From NCBI GenBank assembly GCA_900314905.1, contig OMXA01000005.1:18441-82440 (forward strand): 64,000 nt of DNA, written 5' to 3'. Positions 8,312 to 17,621 of the stretch are shown piece after piece. The translations under genes and the position numbers were made by a program. Source of the stretch: an uncultured Erysipelotrichaceae bacterium. GTDB taxonomy: Bacteria > Bacillota_I > Bacilli_A > Erysipelotrichales > Erysipelotrichaceae. Under the pieces are notes generated by a model. That model made no database searches. It saw only the letters and a program-made list of their open reading frames with translations, and was not told where the DNA came from. Within the stretch, counting starts at the first letter, position 1. Each line of letters opens with the position of its first letter.

Positions 8312-8977
8312 GTGAAGGTTCTGATTATTGTCCCAGCCCATAATGAACAGGATAATCTTCCGACGCTGATCCCGGAAATTCATTCCTATGGCTGGGAAAG
8401 CCTTGTGATCAATGACTGCTCCAGTGATCAGACCGGTGAGATTCTGGACCGGATGGGCTGGGAGCACCTGGATCTGCCAGTCAATGCCGGTCTTGCCAGC
8501 GTGACGCAGATCGGATTCATGTATGCCCGGGATCATGACTATGATGTCGCAATTGTAACCGACGGAGATGGTCAGCATCCTCCGAAATACATTCATAAGC
8601 TTCTGGAAGGGATTGAAGAAGGCAATGACTATGTGGTGGGATCGAGATTCGTGGAGCAGAGGAAGCCTCTGACTTCCCGGATGATCGGCTCCCGGCTTTT
8701 ATGCGGAGCGATCCGCCTGAAAACCGGACGCCATGTCACGGATCCGACCTCCGGCATGAGAGCTCTTGGCAGAAAAGTGCTTGTCGACTTTGCTGAGAAT
8801 ATGAATTTTGTCGCAGAACCGGACGCCCTTGCCTATGTCATTCATCACGGCTATCGGGTCAAGGAAGTTCAGGTTAATATGAAAGAACGCGAAGCAGGGG
8901 AAAGCTATTTCCATAACCCGATGAAATCCGCCGGCTTCATGTATAACGTTCTCATGAGTATTCTGTTTATTCAGTAG
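8312..8977 (+). CDS. GT2 polyprenyl-phosphate sugar synthase (DPM1-like)
   Basis: Compact GT-A enzyme of 221 residues without the C-terminal membrane helices of longer homologs. It carries VLIIVPAHNEQDNLP, VINDCSSDQTG, the metal-binding TDGDGQHPP at residues ~86-94, and DPTSGMRALGRKVL, which together mark the dolichyl/polyprenyl-phosphate mannose or glucose synthase group. It would make polyprenyl-phosphate-sugar as donor for extracytoplasmic GT-C enzymes. Start is GTG with GGAGG nearby. It is followed by a DUF2304 membrane protein and a (broken) GT-C gene, a synthase / small membrane protein / GT-C trio. Confidence 0.83.
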   Translation: MKVLIIVPAHNEQDNLPTLIPEIHSYGWESLVINDCSSDQTGEILDRMGWEHLDLPVNAGLASVTQIGFMYARDHDYDVAIVTDGDGQHPPKYIHKLLEGIEEGNDYVVGSRFVEQRKPLTSRMIGSRLLCGAIRLKTGRHVTDPTSGMRALGRKVLVDFAENMNFVAEPDALAYVIHHGYRVKEVQVNMKEREAGESYFHNPMKSAGFMYNVLMSILFIQ

Positions 8978-8990
8978 TAGAGGAGATTCT

Positions 8991-9365
8991 ATGACCGTTG
9001 GTATTCCGGAAGGGTTGAGATGGGTGCTGATTCTCGCATCCCTCGGCATCCTGATCTTTGTCATCTATGGCTCTGCAAAATCCCGCATGAATGTCCGCTA
9101 TGCGGTCGTCTGGATCACCTGGGCAGTCTTTGTCCTGATCGTTGCGATCTGGCCTGGCGTTGCCAGATGGATGGCAAATCTGATCGGCATTCAGTCTGTC
9201 ACGAACTTCATCCTCCTGTTCATGACGGCGATCCTGTTCCTGCTGAATTATTTCCTGTATATGCAGATGAGCAGGATGGACAAGGATATCCGCAAGCTGA
9301 ATTATGAGTTATCGCTTCTCAGGCAGAAGAAGGATCAGGATGACGATCAGAAAACAGAAAAATGA
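8991..9365 (+). CDS. DUF2304 small membrane protein
   Basis: A 124-residue protein with three hydrophobic helices (residues ~10-27, 37-57 and 67-90) and a charged, potentially coiled C-terminus (MSRMDKDIRKLNYELSLLRQ). The length, helix layout and position directly after a DPM1-like GT2 fit DUF2304, a family regularly encoded beside polyprenyl-phosphate sugar synthases. Its role is not established; it may hold the synthase at the membrane or take part in lipid-sugar flipping. GAGGAG lies 6-11 bases before the ATG. Its 3' end overlaps the next gene by 26 bases. Confidence 0.75.
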   Translation: MTVGIPEGLRWVLILASLGILIFVIYGSAKSRMNVRYAVVWITWAVFVLIVAIWPGVARWMANLIGIQSVTNFILLFMTAILFLLNYFLYMQMSRMDKDIRKLNYELSLLRQKKDQDDDQKTEK

Positions 9366-10784
9366 GCAGAGAACAGTGGCAGCAGGTCTTCTGCTGATCT
9401 CTTTTTTCTGCATTACCATCTTCTCACGTTCTTCGTTTCTGTATGAACGGAATCCATGGAGCGATGCGAATATCTTTCTGACCATCGGCCGGGGCATGCT
9501 GAAGGGGAAAAAGATGTATACAGACCTGTTTGATCATAAAGGGCCTCTGCTGTATGTTCTGTATGCAATTGCTGCTATGATCTCTGATCGCTCCTTTGCA
9601 GGAGTATATCTGATTGAGGTCCTCTCCCTGTTCTGGTTCTTATGGGAATGCTGGAAACTTCTGAAGCTTCTGCAGACGGAACATCCGTTTCCCGGGCTGC
9701 TTCTGATTGCGATTGCGATCGTCACTGCCAAGGCATTCTCCTTCGGCGGGGGAAGTGTCGAGGAACTTGCTCTGCCGCTTCTGATGCATTGTCTGGTTCT
9801 TTCTCTGAAACGAATTCTTGCGGAAGAACCCTTTTCAAAGAAAGACTGCTTCCTGATCGGCATTCTCGCCTCTTCGGTATTTCTGATGAAATTCACGCTA
9901 TGCGGTTTTTTTGCCGGACTGGCGATTGCGCTGATTCTCTATCAGGCCAGACAGGAACGCAGCAGACTTCTTGCATGCATCATGGAAGCGATTGCTGGTT
10001 TCCTCGTGCCCGTACTGATCACGGTGCTTCTGTTTTCCCTGAATGGAAACCTCTCCGATTTTCTGAAAGTCTACTTCGGATACAATCTGAACCAGTATCC
10101 GGCTTCTGCAGGAATCCCGACCAGAATCTACCTGATGGCAAGAGCTTACTTCTTCTACCTGAAGAATAATCCGGTCCTGATTCTGTTCAGTACCATCGGT
10201 TTTTTGCGGGCATCCATGAATTCCATCATAAGCCTGCAGCGCGAAATCTGCTGATTCTGATCTTTCTCTGCTGGTATTTCATTTCGTTTATTGGCAATAT
10301 CTTCATCGCTTACTATATTCTTCCGATGATCTGCTTCAGTGTCTTCCTGGTTCCAATCATTTCCAGGAAGATGAACCGGAAAGTCATGATCAGTCTCTCA
10401 GCTGGTCTTTCGGTTCTATGCGCCTTCGGCTCTTCCAATCTCCGTACGATCGGCAGACATGGATCCGTGCAGCAGGATTTTGTATCTCTGATTCAGAGCT
10501 ATGATCCGGGTGCTTCTTATCTGATGCTGGAAGGGTATGACCAGGGATTCTACCTGGAGGGCGGAGAAATTCCCGCCTGCAGGTATTTCTCTGCCATCAA
10601 CAGTGAAACAGAGGAGATGAAACAGGAAAGACTTCACTGCATTGAAGAAAAACAAATCAGATACCTGATTTCCATGGACCATGAACTCGATCTTCCGGAA
10701 TATGACTTGATTGCACAGGAAACCAGGGAATATGATGGCGCTGAGCGTATCTACCGTCTTTATGAAAGGAAGAATCTGCAATGA
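9340..10784 (+). pseudogene. GT39-like GT-C membrane protein split by a -1 frameshift
   Basis: Two adjacent open frames together make one GT-C protein resembling the intact one at 29917. The first (9340-10254) carries NPWSDANIFLTIGRGMLKGK, DLFDHKGPLLYVLYAIAA and the following membrane helices. The second frame continues without loss from about 10203, with KPAARNLLILIFLCWYF, more helices and a soluble tail (GYDQGFYLEGG, IYRLYERKNLQ) homologous to the end of the 29917 protein. The switch lies at a run of six T (10200-10205) read as T TTT TTG, which matches a -1 slippery heptamer. It could be a null indel, a phase-variable tract, programmed frameshifting or a sequencing error. Start ATG 9340 is chosen for AGAAGGA upstream. 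Confidence 0.8.
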
Positions 10785-11800
10785 AACCTAGTGAGACAGA
10801 TGTACCTGTCAGAGTGAATATATGGATCCGCCCGGAATGTCAGAAGCGGCAGTTTGATCGGATTGCCGAGGCAAAGCCAAGCACTCTGTTCCTGATTTCG
10901 GACGGAGGCAGAAATGATGATGAATGGAAGAAGATCCGCCTGAATCGGGAGTACGTGGAATCCCATATCGACTGGGACTGCAAAGTATATAAGCTCTACC
11001 ATGACCATAATGAAGGTCTATATGCGACCGGAAAGCAGGGACATGATCTGATCTGGTCGAATGCGGATTACTGCATTCTCCTGGAAGATGATATTCTGCC
11101 AGACGTTACCTATTTCCGTTTCTGCCAGGAAATTTTTGAAAAATACCGGAATGATACACGAGTTTCTGCAATCACAGGGCTTAATCTGATGGGGGTTTAT
11201 GAGCTGGCTTCCTCAGACTGGTTCTTTTCGAGAAAAGTGGCAATCAGCGGGTTCGGAATGTGGAAGCGAACCTATGAACAGTTCTACAGCCGTGACTTCG
11301 GAAGAGATTCCTATGTGATGTCACTATTGAAAGAAGAGACAAAGAAGAATGAAGACTTCCGCAAAAAGATTCTCGGGTATGCCGAAAATGAGTTTTTTGA
11401 AGGCCATATGGCATTTTCGGAATTCTATACGGAATTCTCTGCCTATGGTCAGCATCAGCTGATTGTCGTTCCGAAGCGCAATCTCATCAGCAATATCGGC
11501 TATGGAGAAGGAAGTGCTCATGCAGCAGATCTGAACCGGATGCCGAAGGCTGTCCGCAATACGTTCAATATGAAGACCTATCCGATGCAGTTTCCGATGA
11601 AAGAGCCGGAATATCTGATTCCGGATCCGTTCTACGAGAAGCAGTTCGATCGGATCATGGGAAGAAATGACAAGCTTCTGCAGGCTTCCCGGTGGCTCCA
11701 GTTCAAATGGCTGTATCTGAAGAACGGCGGAAATCTTGCGGAAGGAGTCAGACGAGTTGTGAATCGGCATAGAAACCGGAAGAACGAATATGAAAGCTGA
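10781..11800 (+). CDS. GT-A fold glycosyltransferase, HlpA-like
   Basis: Soluble 339-residue protein. It has a GT-A nucleotide-binding half with LFLISDGGRNDDEWKK, HNEGLYATGKQGHDLIW, and the acidic metal motif CILLEDDILPD at residues ~90-100. A later segment, VAISGFGMWKRTYEQFY, resembles the acceptor-side Gly-x-Gly-x-Trp stretch of related family-2-like transferases. It therefore probably transfers a sugar to a cytoplasmic lipid-linked intermediate. It overlaps the end of the split GT-C gene by 4 bases and has AAAGGAAG upstream. Exact family assignment is uncertain. Confidence 0.65.
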   Translation: MKPSETDVPVRVNIWIRPECQKRQFDRIAEAKPSTLFLISDGGRNDDEWKKIRLNREYVESHIDWDCKVYKLYHDHNEGLYATGKQGHDLIWSNADYCILLEDDILPDVTYFRFCQEIFEKYRNDTRVSAITGLNLMGVYELASSDWFFSRKVAISGFGMWKRTYEQFYSRDFGRDSYVMSLLKEETKKNEDFRKKILGYAENEFFEGHMAFSEFYTEFSAYGQHQLIVVPKRNLISNIGYGEGSAHAADLNRMPKAVRNTFNMKTYPMQFPMKEPEYLIPDPFYEKQFDRIMGRNDKLLQASRWLQFKWLYLKNGGNLAEGVRRVVNRHRNRKNEYES

Positions 11801-13007
11801 GAAAATTCTGCTGCTGGGTGGATCTGCCCAGCAGGTCACTGCAATCAGGGAAGCGAGAAATATGGGATATGAAACAGTACTGTGCGACTATCTCCCTGAT
11901 AATCCTGGTCAGTTTGCCGCAGATCATTATTACAATATTTCAACCACTGATCGTGATGCGGTTCTTGATATTGCCCGAAAGGAACAGATTGATGGCATTC
12001 TTGCTTATGCTTCCGATCCTGCGGCACCGACTGCTGCCTGGGTAGCAGAGCAGATGCATCTTCCGGGAAATCCGTTTCATTCGGTTGAGACTCTCTGCAG
12101 CAAGCATCTTTTCCGGCAGTTTCTGAAAAGCCATGGGTTCAGCAGCCCGGAGTCCTGCAGTTATCAGGATCTGGATGATGCGCTGAAAGATGCATCTGAT
12201 TTTCCTTATCCGGTGCTCGTAAAACCATCAGACTCTTCCGGCAGCAAAGGTGTCACGCTGCTGAAGAGTTCTGAGGGACTTCAGAGTGCTGCAGAAACAG
12301 CTTTTTCTTACAGCAGGGCGCATGAAATCATTATTGAGGAGTATGTTTCGAATAGCACCCCTTATCTGATCGGCGGCGATCTGTTTATAGTCAATGGCAA
12401 GGTAGCACTCTGGGGACTGATGAACTGTTATCGGGATGAGCGGATCAATCCGCTTGTTCCGATGGGCAAGAGCTATCCGCCATTTCTTTCCGATGGGCAG
12501 CTCAGGCTTGTAAAGGATACGCTTTCGAGAATGGTTTCCGAACTCCGGATTCAGAATGGCGCTATGAACGTGGAACTGGTCCTCGATCAGAAAGACCGGG
12601 TGTTTGTGCTGGATGCCGGGCCCCGCAATGGCGGCAACATGATTCCGGAACTGATGGGAATGATCTTTGATCAGGATATCGTTCGGATGACGATTGAAGC
12701 AGCCATGGGGAAATCAGTATCGGTGAAGGAAACAGCAGGACATCCGTTTTATGCGACGCATAATCTTCATTCTGCCAGAAGAGGAAAATACCTTGACATC
12801 AGATTCTCAGAAGAGCTGAACCCATATCTGATCCGGAAAGAACTCTGGAAGAAACCAGGTGATCAGGTCGTCCCTTTTCTGAACTCTGCCGGTGCTCTCG
12901 GCATCATCTTTCTGAAGTTTCCGGATCGTGACACAATGGAGTATTATTTAAGACGCATGACGGACTTCTATACCGTCATTCTGGATGAGGATACCAGCCA
13001 TGAGTGA
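11790..13007 (+). CDS. ATP-grasp domain enzyme (carboxylate-amine ligase type)
   Basis: A 405-residue protein with pre-ATP-grasp Rossmann domain (KILLLGGSAQQVTAIREA), the ATP-grasp lysine segment YPVLVKPSDSSGSKGVTLL near residues 140-158, and the metal-binding end NVELVLDQ ... VLDAGPRNGGN near residues 252-276. ATP-grasp enzymes activate a carboxylate as acyl phosphate and couple it to an amine or similar nucleophile. Sitting directly before a DegT aminotransferase and after a glycosyltransferase, it may ligate an amino acid or carboxylate onto an amino sugar of the glycan. Substrates cannot be read from the sequence. It overlaps both neighbours by 8-11 bases. Confidence 0.8.
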   Translation: MKAEKILLLGGSAQQVTAIREARNMGYETVLCDYLPDNPGQFAADHYYNISTTDRDAVLDIARKEQIDGILAYASDPAAPTAAWVAEQMHLPGNPFHSVETLCSKHLFRQFLKSHGFSSPESCSYQDLDDALKDASDFPYPVLVKPSDSSGSKGVTLLKSSEGLQSAAETAFSYSRAHEIIIEEYVSNSTPYLIGGDLFIVNGKVALWGLMNCYRDERINPLVPMGKSYPPFLSDGQLRLVKDTLSRMVSELRIQNGAMNVELVLDQKDRVFVLDAGPRNGGNMIPELMGMIFDQDIVRMTIEAAMGKSVSVKETAGHPFYATHNLHSARRGKYLDIRFSEELNPYLIRKELWKKPGDQVVPFLNSAGALGIIFLKFPDRDTMEYYLRRMTDFYTVILDEDTSHE

Positions 13008-14118
13008 TCAGAAAATATTAGTTACCCGTTCTTCCATGCCGCCTCTGGAAGAATACGTGGAGGAAATCAGAGAGATCTGGGACAGCCACTGGCTGACCAA
13101 TATGGGAGTCAAGCACCAGGAACTGCAGAGCGAGCTGGAACAGTATCTCAAAGTGGAACACCTCGAGCTGCTAACGAATGGGCACATGGCTCTGGAAATG
13201 GCGATGCAGGCAATGGACTTTCATGGCGAGGTTATCACGACCCCGTTTACGTTTGCTTCTACGACACACGCCATTGTCCGCAATGGGGCAAAGCCGGTTT
13301 TCTGCGACATTGATCCGGATGATTTCACGATCGATGCTTCCAGGATTGAAGCGCTCATCAATGAACATACCACTGCAATTGTTCCGGTTCATGTCTACGG
13401 AAATATCTGCCATGTGGAAGAAATTCAGAAGATTGCAGAGAAATATGGACTGAAGGTTCTGTATGATGCTGCCCATACCTTCGGAGAAACCTATCACGGC
13501 ATCGGTGTCGGAAATTTCGGAGATGCGAGCTGTTTCAGCTTCCATGCGACAAAAGTATTCAATACGATTGAGGGAGGCGCGGTGACCTTCCATGATCCAG
13601 AGCTTGGCAGAAAGATCTATGGACTCAAGAACTTCGGAATCCGCGATGCGGAAACGGTGGATGCGGTGGGTGCCAATGCCAAGATGAATGAGTTCTGTGC
13701 CGCGATGGGCATCTGCAATCTCCGGCATGTGGATGCTGAGATTGAAAAGCGGAAGAAGGTCGCGGATCATTACCGCAGCCGCCTTGAGGGGGTCAGAGGG
13801 CTTCGGCTTAATGTGATTCAGGAAGGCGTGAAGCAGAATTATGCATATTTTCCGGTCATCTTTGAGGAAAAGGAGTTCGGAGCCGGAAGAGATGAGGTCA
13901 TGAAAGCGCTGGCGGAACATGGGATCGGGGCGAGAAAATACTTCTATCCGATCACCAGCAGCTTTGAGTGCTACAGGGGACAGTACAATCCGGAAGATAC
14001 TCCGATTGCTCTGCATATCAGTCAGAGCGTGCTGACGCTGCCGCTGTATGCAGATCTGTCTCTTAATGATGTAGATCGGATCTGCGATATCATTCTGGAT
14101 CTGAGTTTACACGCATGA
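13000..14118 (+). CDS. DegT/DnrJ/EryC1/StrS-family PLP sugar aminotransferase
   Basis: PLP-dependent aminotransferase of 372 residues that would convert an NDP-keto-sugar to an NDP-amino-sugar. Landmarks are TPFTFASTTHAIVRNGAKPVF, VYDAAHTFGET with the PLP-ring aspartate, and FSFHATKVFNTIEGG with the Schiff-base lysine at residue 185. ATG 13000 overlaps the previous gene's end and follows a GGATGAGGA stretch; an in-frame ATG 15 bases earlier is less likely. No NDP-sugar dehydratase or ketoisomerase is encoded in the window, so the keto-sugar substrate must come from elsewhere. Confidence 0.9.
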   Translation: MSDQKILVTRSSMPPLEEYVEEIREIWDSHWLTNMGVKHQELQSELEQYLKVEHLELLTNGHMALEMAMQAMDFHGEVITTPFTFASTTHAIVRNGAKPVFCDIDPDDFTIDASRIEALINEHTTAIVPVHVYGNICHVEEIQKIAEKYGLKVLYDAAHTFGETYHGIGVGNFGDASCFSFHATKVFNTIEGGAVTFHDPELGRKIYGLKNFGIRDAETVDAVGANAKMNEFCAAMGICNLRHVDAEIEKRKKVADHYRSRLEGVRGLRLNVIQEGVKQNYAYFPVIFEEKEFGAGRDEVMKALAEHGIGARKYFYPITSSFECYRGQYNPEDTPIALHISQSVLTLPLYADLSLNDVDRICDIILDLSLHA

Positions 14119-15074
14119 CTACTTCCTACCGAGACAGGACTGCAGATCTTCTGAGGGCAATCGCGCTGTTTCTGCTGTTTGCCGCCCATACTTCATTCCC
14201 GGATTCATTTCAGAATATCCGGGAGTTTGATGTGCCGCTTCTGTTCTTTCTTTCTGGGATGTCGTATGTGTATTCCATTCAGGGAAGCCGTCCTGACCAG
14301 AAAACCTATCTTCTGAGAAGATTCCGGAAGCTGATTCTTCGGGTATGGATCTTTCTGATTTTCTTCTTTCTGTTCTTCAATGGCATTCTGCATTCCGGAA
14401 TCTCCAGCAACGTGATCCTGAATTCATTTCTGATGACCGGGTCCGGAATCATGTTTGTCTGGGTGTACCGTGTTTTCTTCTTCAACTGCATCACGCTTCC
14501 GATCCTGCAGGAAAGAACCAGGAAGATGCCTGCAGAAAAGCGGATTCTGATCGGTATAGCCGCATTGGCGGTCAATGACCTGATCTATCGGTTCCTGATC
14601 AGTCCGATGCAGAACTATGTCTTTCAGAAGCTGCTGACGTATCTTTTCAGCGATACCGTAGGCTTCACCGTGCTTGCCTGGTTCGGGGCTTCGTATCCGG
14701 ATCTGGAAGAGAAGGGAAGAATCCGGTTCACGCTGCTGTTCCTGGTATTCTATCTCATTGCCGGAGGACTTTCGGGATTCCCGTTTCTGGAGTCGATGAA
14801 ATATCCGCCTTCGCTGTATTTCTCGTCTTATGGCATGTTCTGCTCCTCGCTTCTGTATCTGCTGCTGAGCCGGAACCCCGGACGAATCAGGAACTCTGCC
14901 GTCTGGATCTCGAAGAACTGCATGAATCTCTATCTTGCCCATATCTTTGTCTATTATCTGGGAACCTGGAAGATTGAAAGTCCTTGGATCCAGTTCGCTC
15001 TGCTTTCTGCAGGCTCATTCCTGATCGTGTATGCTGCAGAAACAATCAGAAAGGCGGTGAAGACGCATCGATGA
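14115..15074 (+). CDS. Acyltransferase-3 family membrane protein (OafA-like)
   Basis: Membrane protein of 319 residues with about ten helices. The start DRTADLLRAIALFLLFAAHT carries the conserved Arg and His of acyltransferase-3, and VPLLFFLSGMSYVYS with the following RRFRKLILRVWIF fits the loop with membrane-proximal arginines. These enzymes O-acetylate or otherwise acylate surface sugars using cytoplasmic acyl donors. It overlaps the aminotransferase stop by 4 bases and the next start by 4 bases, so translation is coupled. A second member of the family is at 18708. Confidence 0.82.
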   Translation: MTTSYRDRTADLLRAIALFLLFAAHTSFPDSFQNIREFDVPLLFFLSGMSYVYSIQGSRPDQKTYLLRRFRKLILRVWIFLIFFFLFFNGILHSGISSNVILNSFLMTGSGIMFVWVYRVFFFNCITLPILQERTRKMPAEKRILIGIAALAVNDLIYRFLISPMQNYVFQKLLTYLFSDTVGFTVLAWFGASYPDLEEKGRIRFTLLFLVFYLIAGGLSGFPFLESMKYPPSLYFSSYGMFCSSLLYLLLSRNPGRIRNSAVWISKNCMNLYLAHIFVYYLGTWKIESPWIQFALLSAGSFLIVYAAETIRKAVKTHR

Positions 15075-15976
15075 CCTTTATTTCCATTGTGATCACAACC
15101 TATCATCGGCCAGAGCAGATTGCCCGTGCAATCACCTGCGCCGACCGCCAGACTGCTGCCCATGAAATCATTGTAGTCGATGATAACGGAATCGATACGC
15201 CAGAGCAGAAGGCAACGGCAGAAGCGATTCTTCCTTATTCAGATCGGGTGACGTATCTGGTCAATGAACAGAACCGCGGGCCATCGTATTCCAGAAACCG
15301 CGGCTTGCAGCAGGCCAGGGGTGACTGCATCACATTTCTGGATGACGATGATGAAATCGCTCCGGAAAAACTGGAGGCACAGGCTGCGCTATTGGAGCGG
15401 AAGGGACCGGAATACAGCTGCTGCTATTGTTCCTTTACGAAATATCTTGCCGGCGGGAAACGGTTTCTCAATGCAGAAAAGACCGAGGGAGCAGTATATC
15501 CGTATATCCTTGGACGCATGCTGTATGTCGGCAGCGGTTCGAACCTTCTGGTACGCACCGGGATCCTGAAAGATGCCGGCGGCTATGATGAATCGCTGCG
15601 GAAGTTTGAAGACTATGAGATGATGGGAAGGATTCTGAAGCATCATCTCCTTGCCTATCTGGATCAGAATCTTCTGACCATTCATTATGAAGTTCGAGGA
15701 AAGGTGCCGACCTATCAGGAACTCGTATCGTATGATCAGCTCTATTTTGATAAAATCAGTGCAGAGCTCGATCAGCTTCCTGCAGGAGAACAGGAAGGAA
15801 TCCGGCAGATGGAAGCACTGGAACGCTGGCGCTATGCCCTGCCTCGGAAAGAAACGGCAGATGCCTGGGGCTATCTGAAACAATGCGGCGTTACGCCCGC
15901 ACTGTTCTTCCGATATCTCTGCTATTGCGCCGATCGAGCCATCGGAAAGAAGTCCTATGGGTTCAAGACCTTCTGA
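15071..15976 (+). CDS. GT2 family glycosyltransferase
   Basis: GT-A glycosyltransferase of 301 residues. SIVITTYHRPEQIARAI, IIVVDDNGID and GPSYSRNRGLQQARGD lead to the metal-binding TFLDDDDEIAPEKL around residues 94-107, then GGYDESLRKFEDYEMMGR in the acceptor domain. The ATG at 15071 overlaps the previous stop (ATGA), and is preferred over an in-frame ATG 87 bases upstream inside the acyltransferase gene. The C-terminal third is rich in Leu/Tyr and has no clear membrane helix. Probable role is adding one sugar to the lipid-linked unit. Confidence 0.88.
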   Translation: MTFISIVITTYHRPEQIARAITCADRQTAAHEIIVVDDNGIDTPEQKATAEAILPYSDRVTYLVNEQNRGPSYSRNRGLQQARGDCITFLDDDDEIAPEKLEAQAALLERKGPEYSCCYCSFTKYLAGGKRFLNAEKTEGAVYPYILGRMLYVGSGSNLLVRTGILKDAGGYDESLRKFEDYEMMGRILKHHLLAYLDQNLLTIHYEVRGKVPTYQELVSYDQLYFDKISAELDQLPAGEQEGIRQMEALERWRYALPRKETADAWGYLKQCGVTPALFFRYLCYCADRAIGKKSYGFKTF

Positions 15977-17621
15977 ACAGCACCAGAGCCTCAGAACACA
16001 GGACCTGCTTTATGCAGGTGTTTTCACTGCGGTTCTGCTGGTGCAGCTATGGAAGGCACGCCAGGGCATGGGCTATTCCGATGAACAGTTCTATGTGACG
16101 ATCGGAAAGAGATTTGCCACGGGCGATCGGATGTTTGCGGATGACTGGCATATTGCTCAGATGATCGGGTTCTTCCTGACTCCGCTCTATGAGCTTTATA
16201 CCGCAGTCCACGGCGGCACTGATGGGATTCTCCTCGGCTTCCGGCATTACTACGTTGCCCTGACGATGTTCACCGGACTCATGATTTATCTGCGCTTCCG
16301 GAACGAAGGGCCTGCATCGATTCTCGCATCGCTGCTGTATCTCGTCTTCACGCCATTTCAGATCATGTCGCTTTCCTACAACACGATGGGAGCAGCGGCA
16401 GTGATTCTGGCAATGCTGGTGTATCCGATGGAAGGAAGACATCCGTTTCGCTTCTATCTCTGCGGCATTCTGATGGCATGCGCGGTGATCAATACCCCGT
16501 ATCTGATCTTTCTGTATCTGATTCTGACCGTTATTACGGCAGTAAAGCCTGCCTGGTTCTCCAGAAGTGCCTGGAAGGGAATTACTGCCGGGGCATTGAC
16601 CATCGCTGTCATATTTCTGGTGATTCTCTGGAGAAACGGATCCTTTGAGAACTTTTCAGAATCGCTAGTCCATCTGATTGATCCGTCCCATCAGATGACG
16701 TTTCCTGAAATGGCGATCCGCAATGGCGGAAGATTATATCTGCTGTTTGGCTTCTTTCTCATAGTTTTTGCGGCAGAACTCATTCTGACACTTGTCTTTC
16801 TGAAGGACCCTCAGAAGGAGCAGAGGCTCAGAAGGTGTTCGCTCTGGATCAATCTCTGCTCCATGGTTTATGCCGTATGTGTTTCCGGGTATCAGATGGA
16901 CTCCGGAACTTATGCTGCCCTGCTGATTCCGCTCTGTCTTTCCGGCCTTCAGGCATTGCTGCAGAAGAAGCGCAATGACCTTCTGATGATCTATGGCGTA
17001 TCAGTTTTCTATGCCCTCATGATTTCACTTTCCAGCAATGTCGGTCCCTCGAGCTTCTGCAGCCCGCTCATCCTGGCTGGCAGCGTTTCGTGTATTGCCT
17101 TTTCAGGCAGGGAATGGAATCAGCTTCTCGTGATTGCGGTGATTTCGGTCTTTGCCTTCTATAAGTGCAGCTATGTGTTCGGAGCCAGAATCAGCGGCTA
17201 TGATGCTGAGATCGAAGATGGTCCGCTCAAGGGTCTATTGGATACTGAGGAAGCCGTGATGCAGTATGAACATAGACTCGAAGATATCAGGGAAATCAAC
17301 GCCATGGAAGAATGCAGCAGCGTTTCCCTCGTGACCGGGCAGAGCTGGGAATATCTGGCCTGCAATAAGAGAATTGCCGCCAATTCCACCTATCTCTATT
17401 TCTGGGAGAAAGATCAGTATACTGCTGCGGAAGATGCCTATGCTTGTCTTCATGAAGACCGGTATCCGGCTTATATTTATGTGGACCATACTGACAGCCA
17501 CTATTTCTATGAACCGCAGGACAGCTGGCTGGATCAGTTTGCATTCGTGAAAAACATGCAGGAAGGGACCCTTTATATCCGCAATCAGAGCACGATTTCC
17601 TGCACAGAGGAGGCGAAGTGA
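15957..17621 (+). CDS. GT39-like GT-C membrane glycosyltransferase (subfamily A)
   Basis: Polytopic protein of 554 residues with about eleven helices and a soluble C-terminal domain of ~130 residues. The first outer loop carries GYSDEQFYVTIGKRFATGD, with the Asp-Glu pair expected to bind metal and lipid-phosphate sugar in GT-C enzymes, followed by HGGTDGILLGFRHYY. The tail (GPLKGLLDTEEAVMQYEHRL, TGQSWEYL, STYLYFWEKDQ) is shared with the 33407 protein and more weakly with that at 31755. Such proteins use polyprenyl-phosphate sugars on the outer face. The start overlaps the GT2 gene by 20 bases. Confidence 0.75.
   Translation: MGSRPSEQHQSLRTQDLLYAGVFTAVLLVQLWKARQGMGYSDEQFYVTIGKRFATGDRMFADDWHIAQMIGFFLTPLYELYTAVHGGTDGILLGFRHYYVALTMFTGLMIYLRFRNEGPASILASLLYLVFTPFQIMSLSYNTMGAAAVILAMLVYPMEGRHPFRFYLCGILMACAVINTPYLIFLYLILTVITAVKPAWFSRSAWKGITAGALTIAVIFLVILWRNGSFENFSESLVHLIDPSHQMTFPEMAIRNGGRLYLLFGFFLIVFAAELILTLVFLKDPQKEQRLRRCSLWINLCSMVYAVCVSGYQMDSGTYAALLIPLCLSGLQALLQKKRNDLLMIYGVSVFYALMISLSSNVGPSSFCSPLILAGSVSCIAFSGREWNQLLVIAVISVFAFYKCSYVFGARISGYDAEIEDGPLKGLLDTEEAVMQYEHRLEDIREINAMEECSSVSLVTGQSWEYLACNKRIAANSTYLYFWEKDQYTAAEDAYACLHEDRYPAYIYVDHTDSHYFYEPQDSWLDQFAFVKNMQEGTLYIRNQSTISCTEEAK

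Noticed and set aside
14984-15070. Upstream in-frame extension of the GT2 at 15071
   Set aside because: Would overlap the acyltransferase by 91 bases; the VITTYHRP start and ATGA coupling favour 15071.
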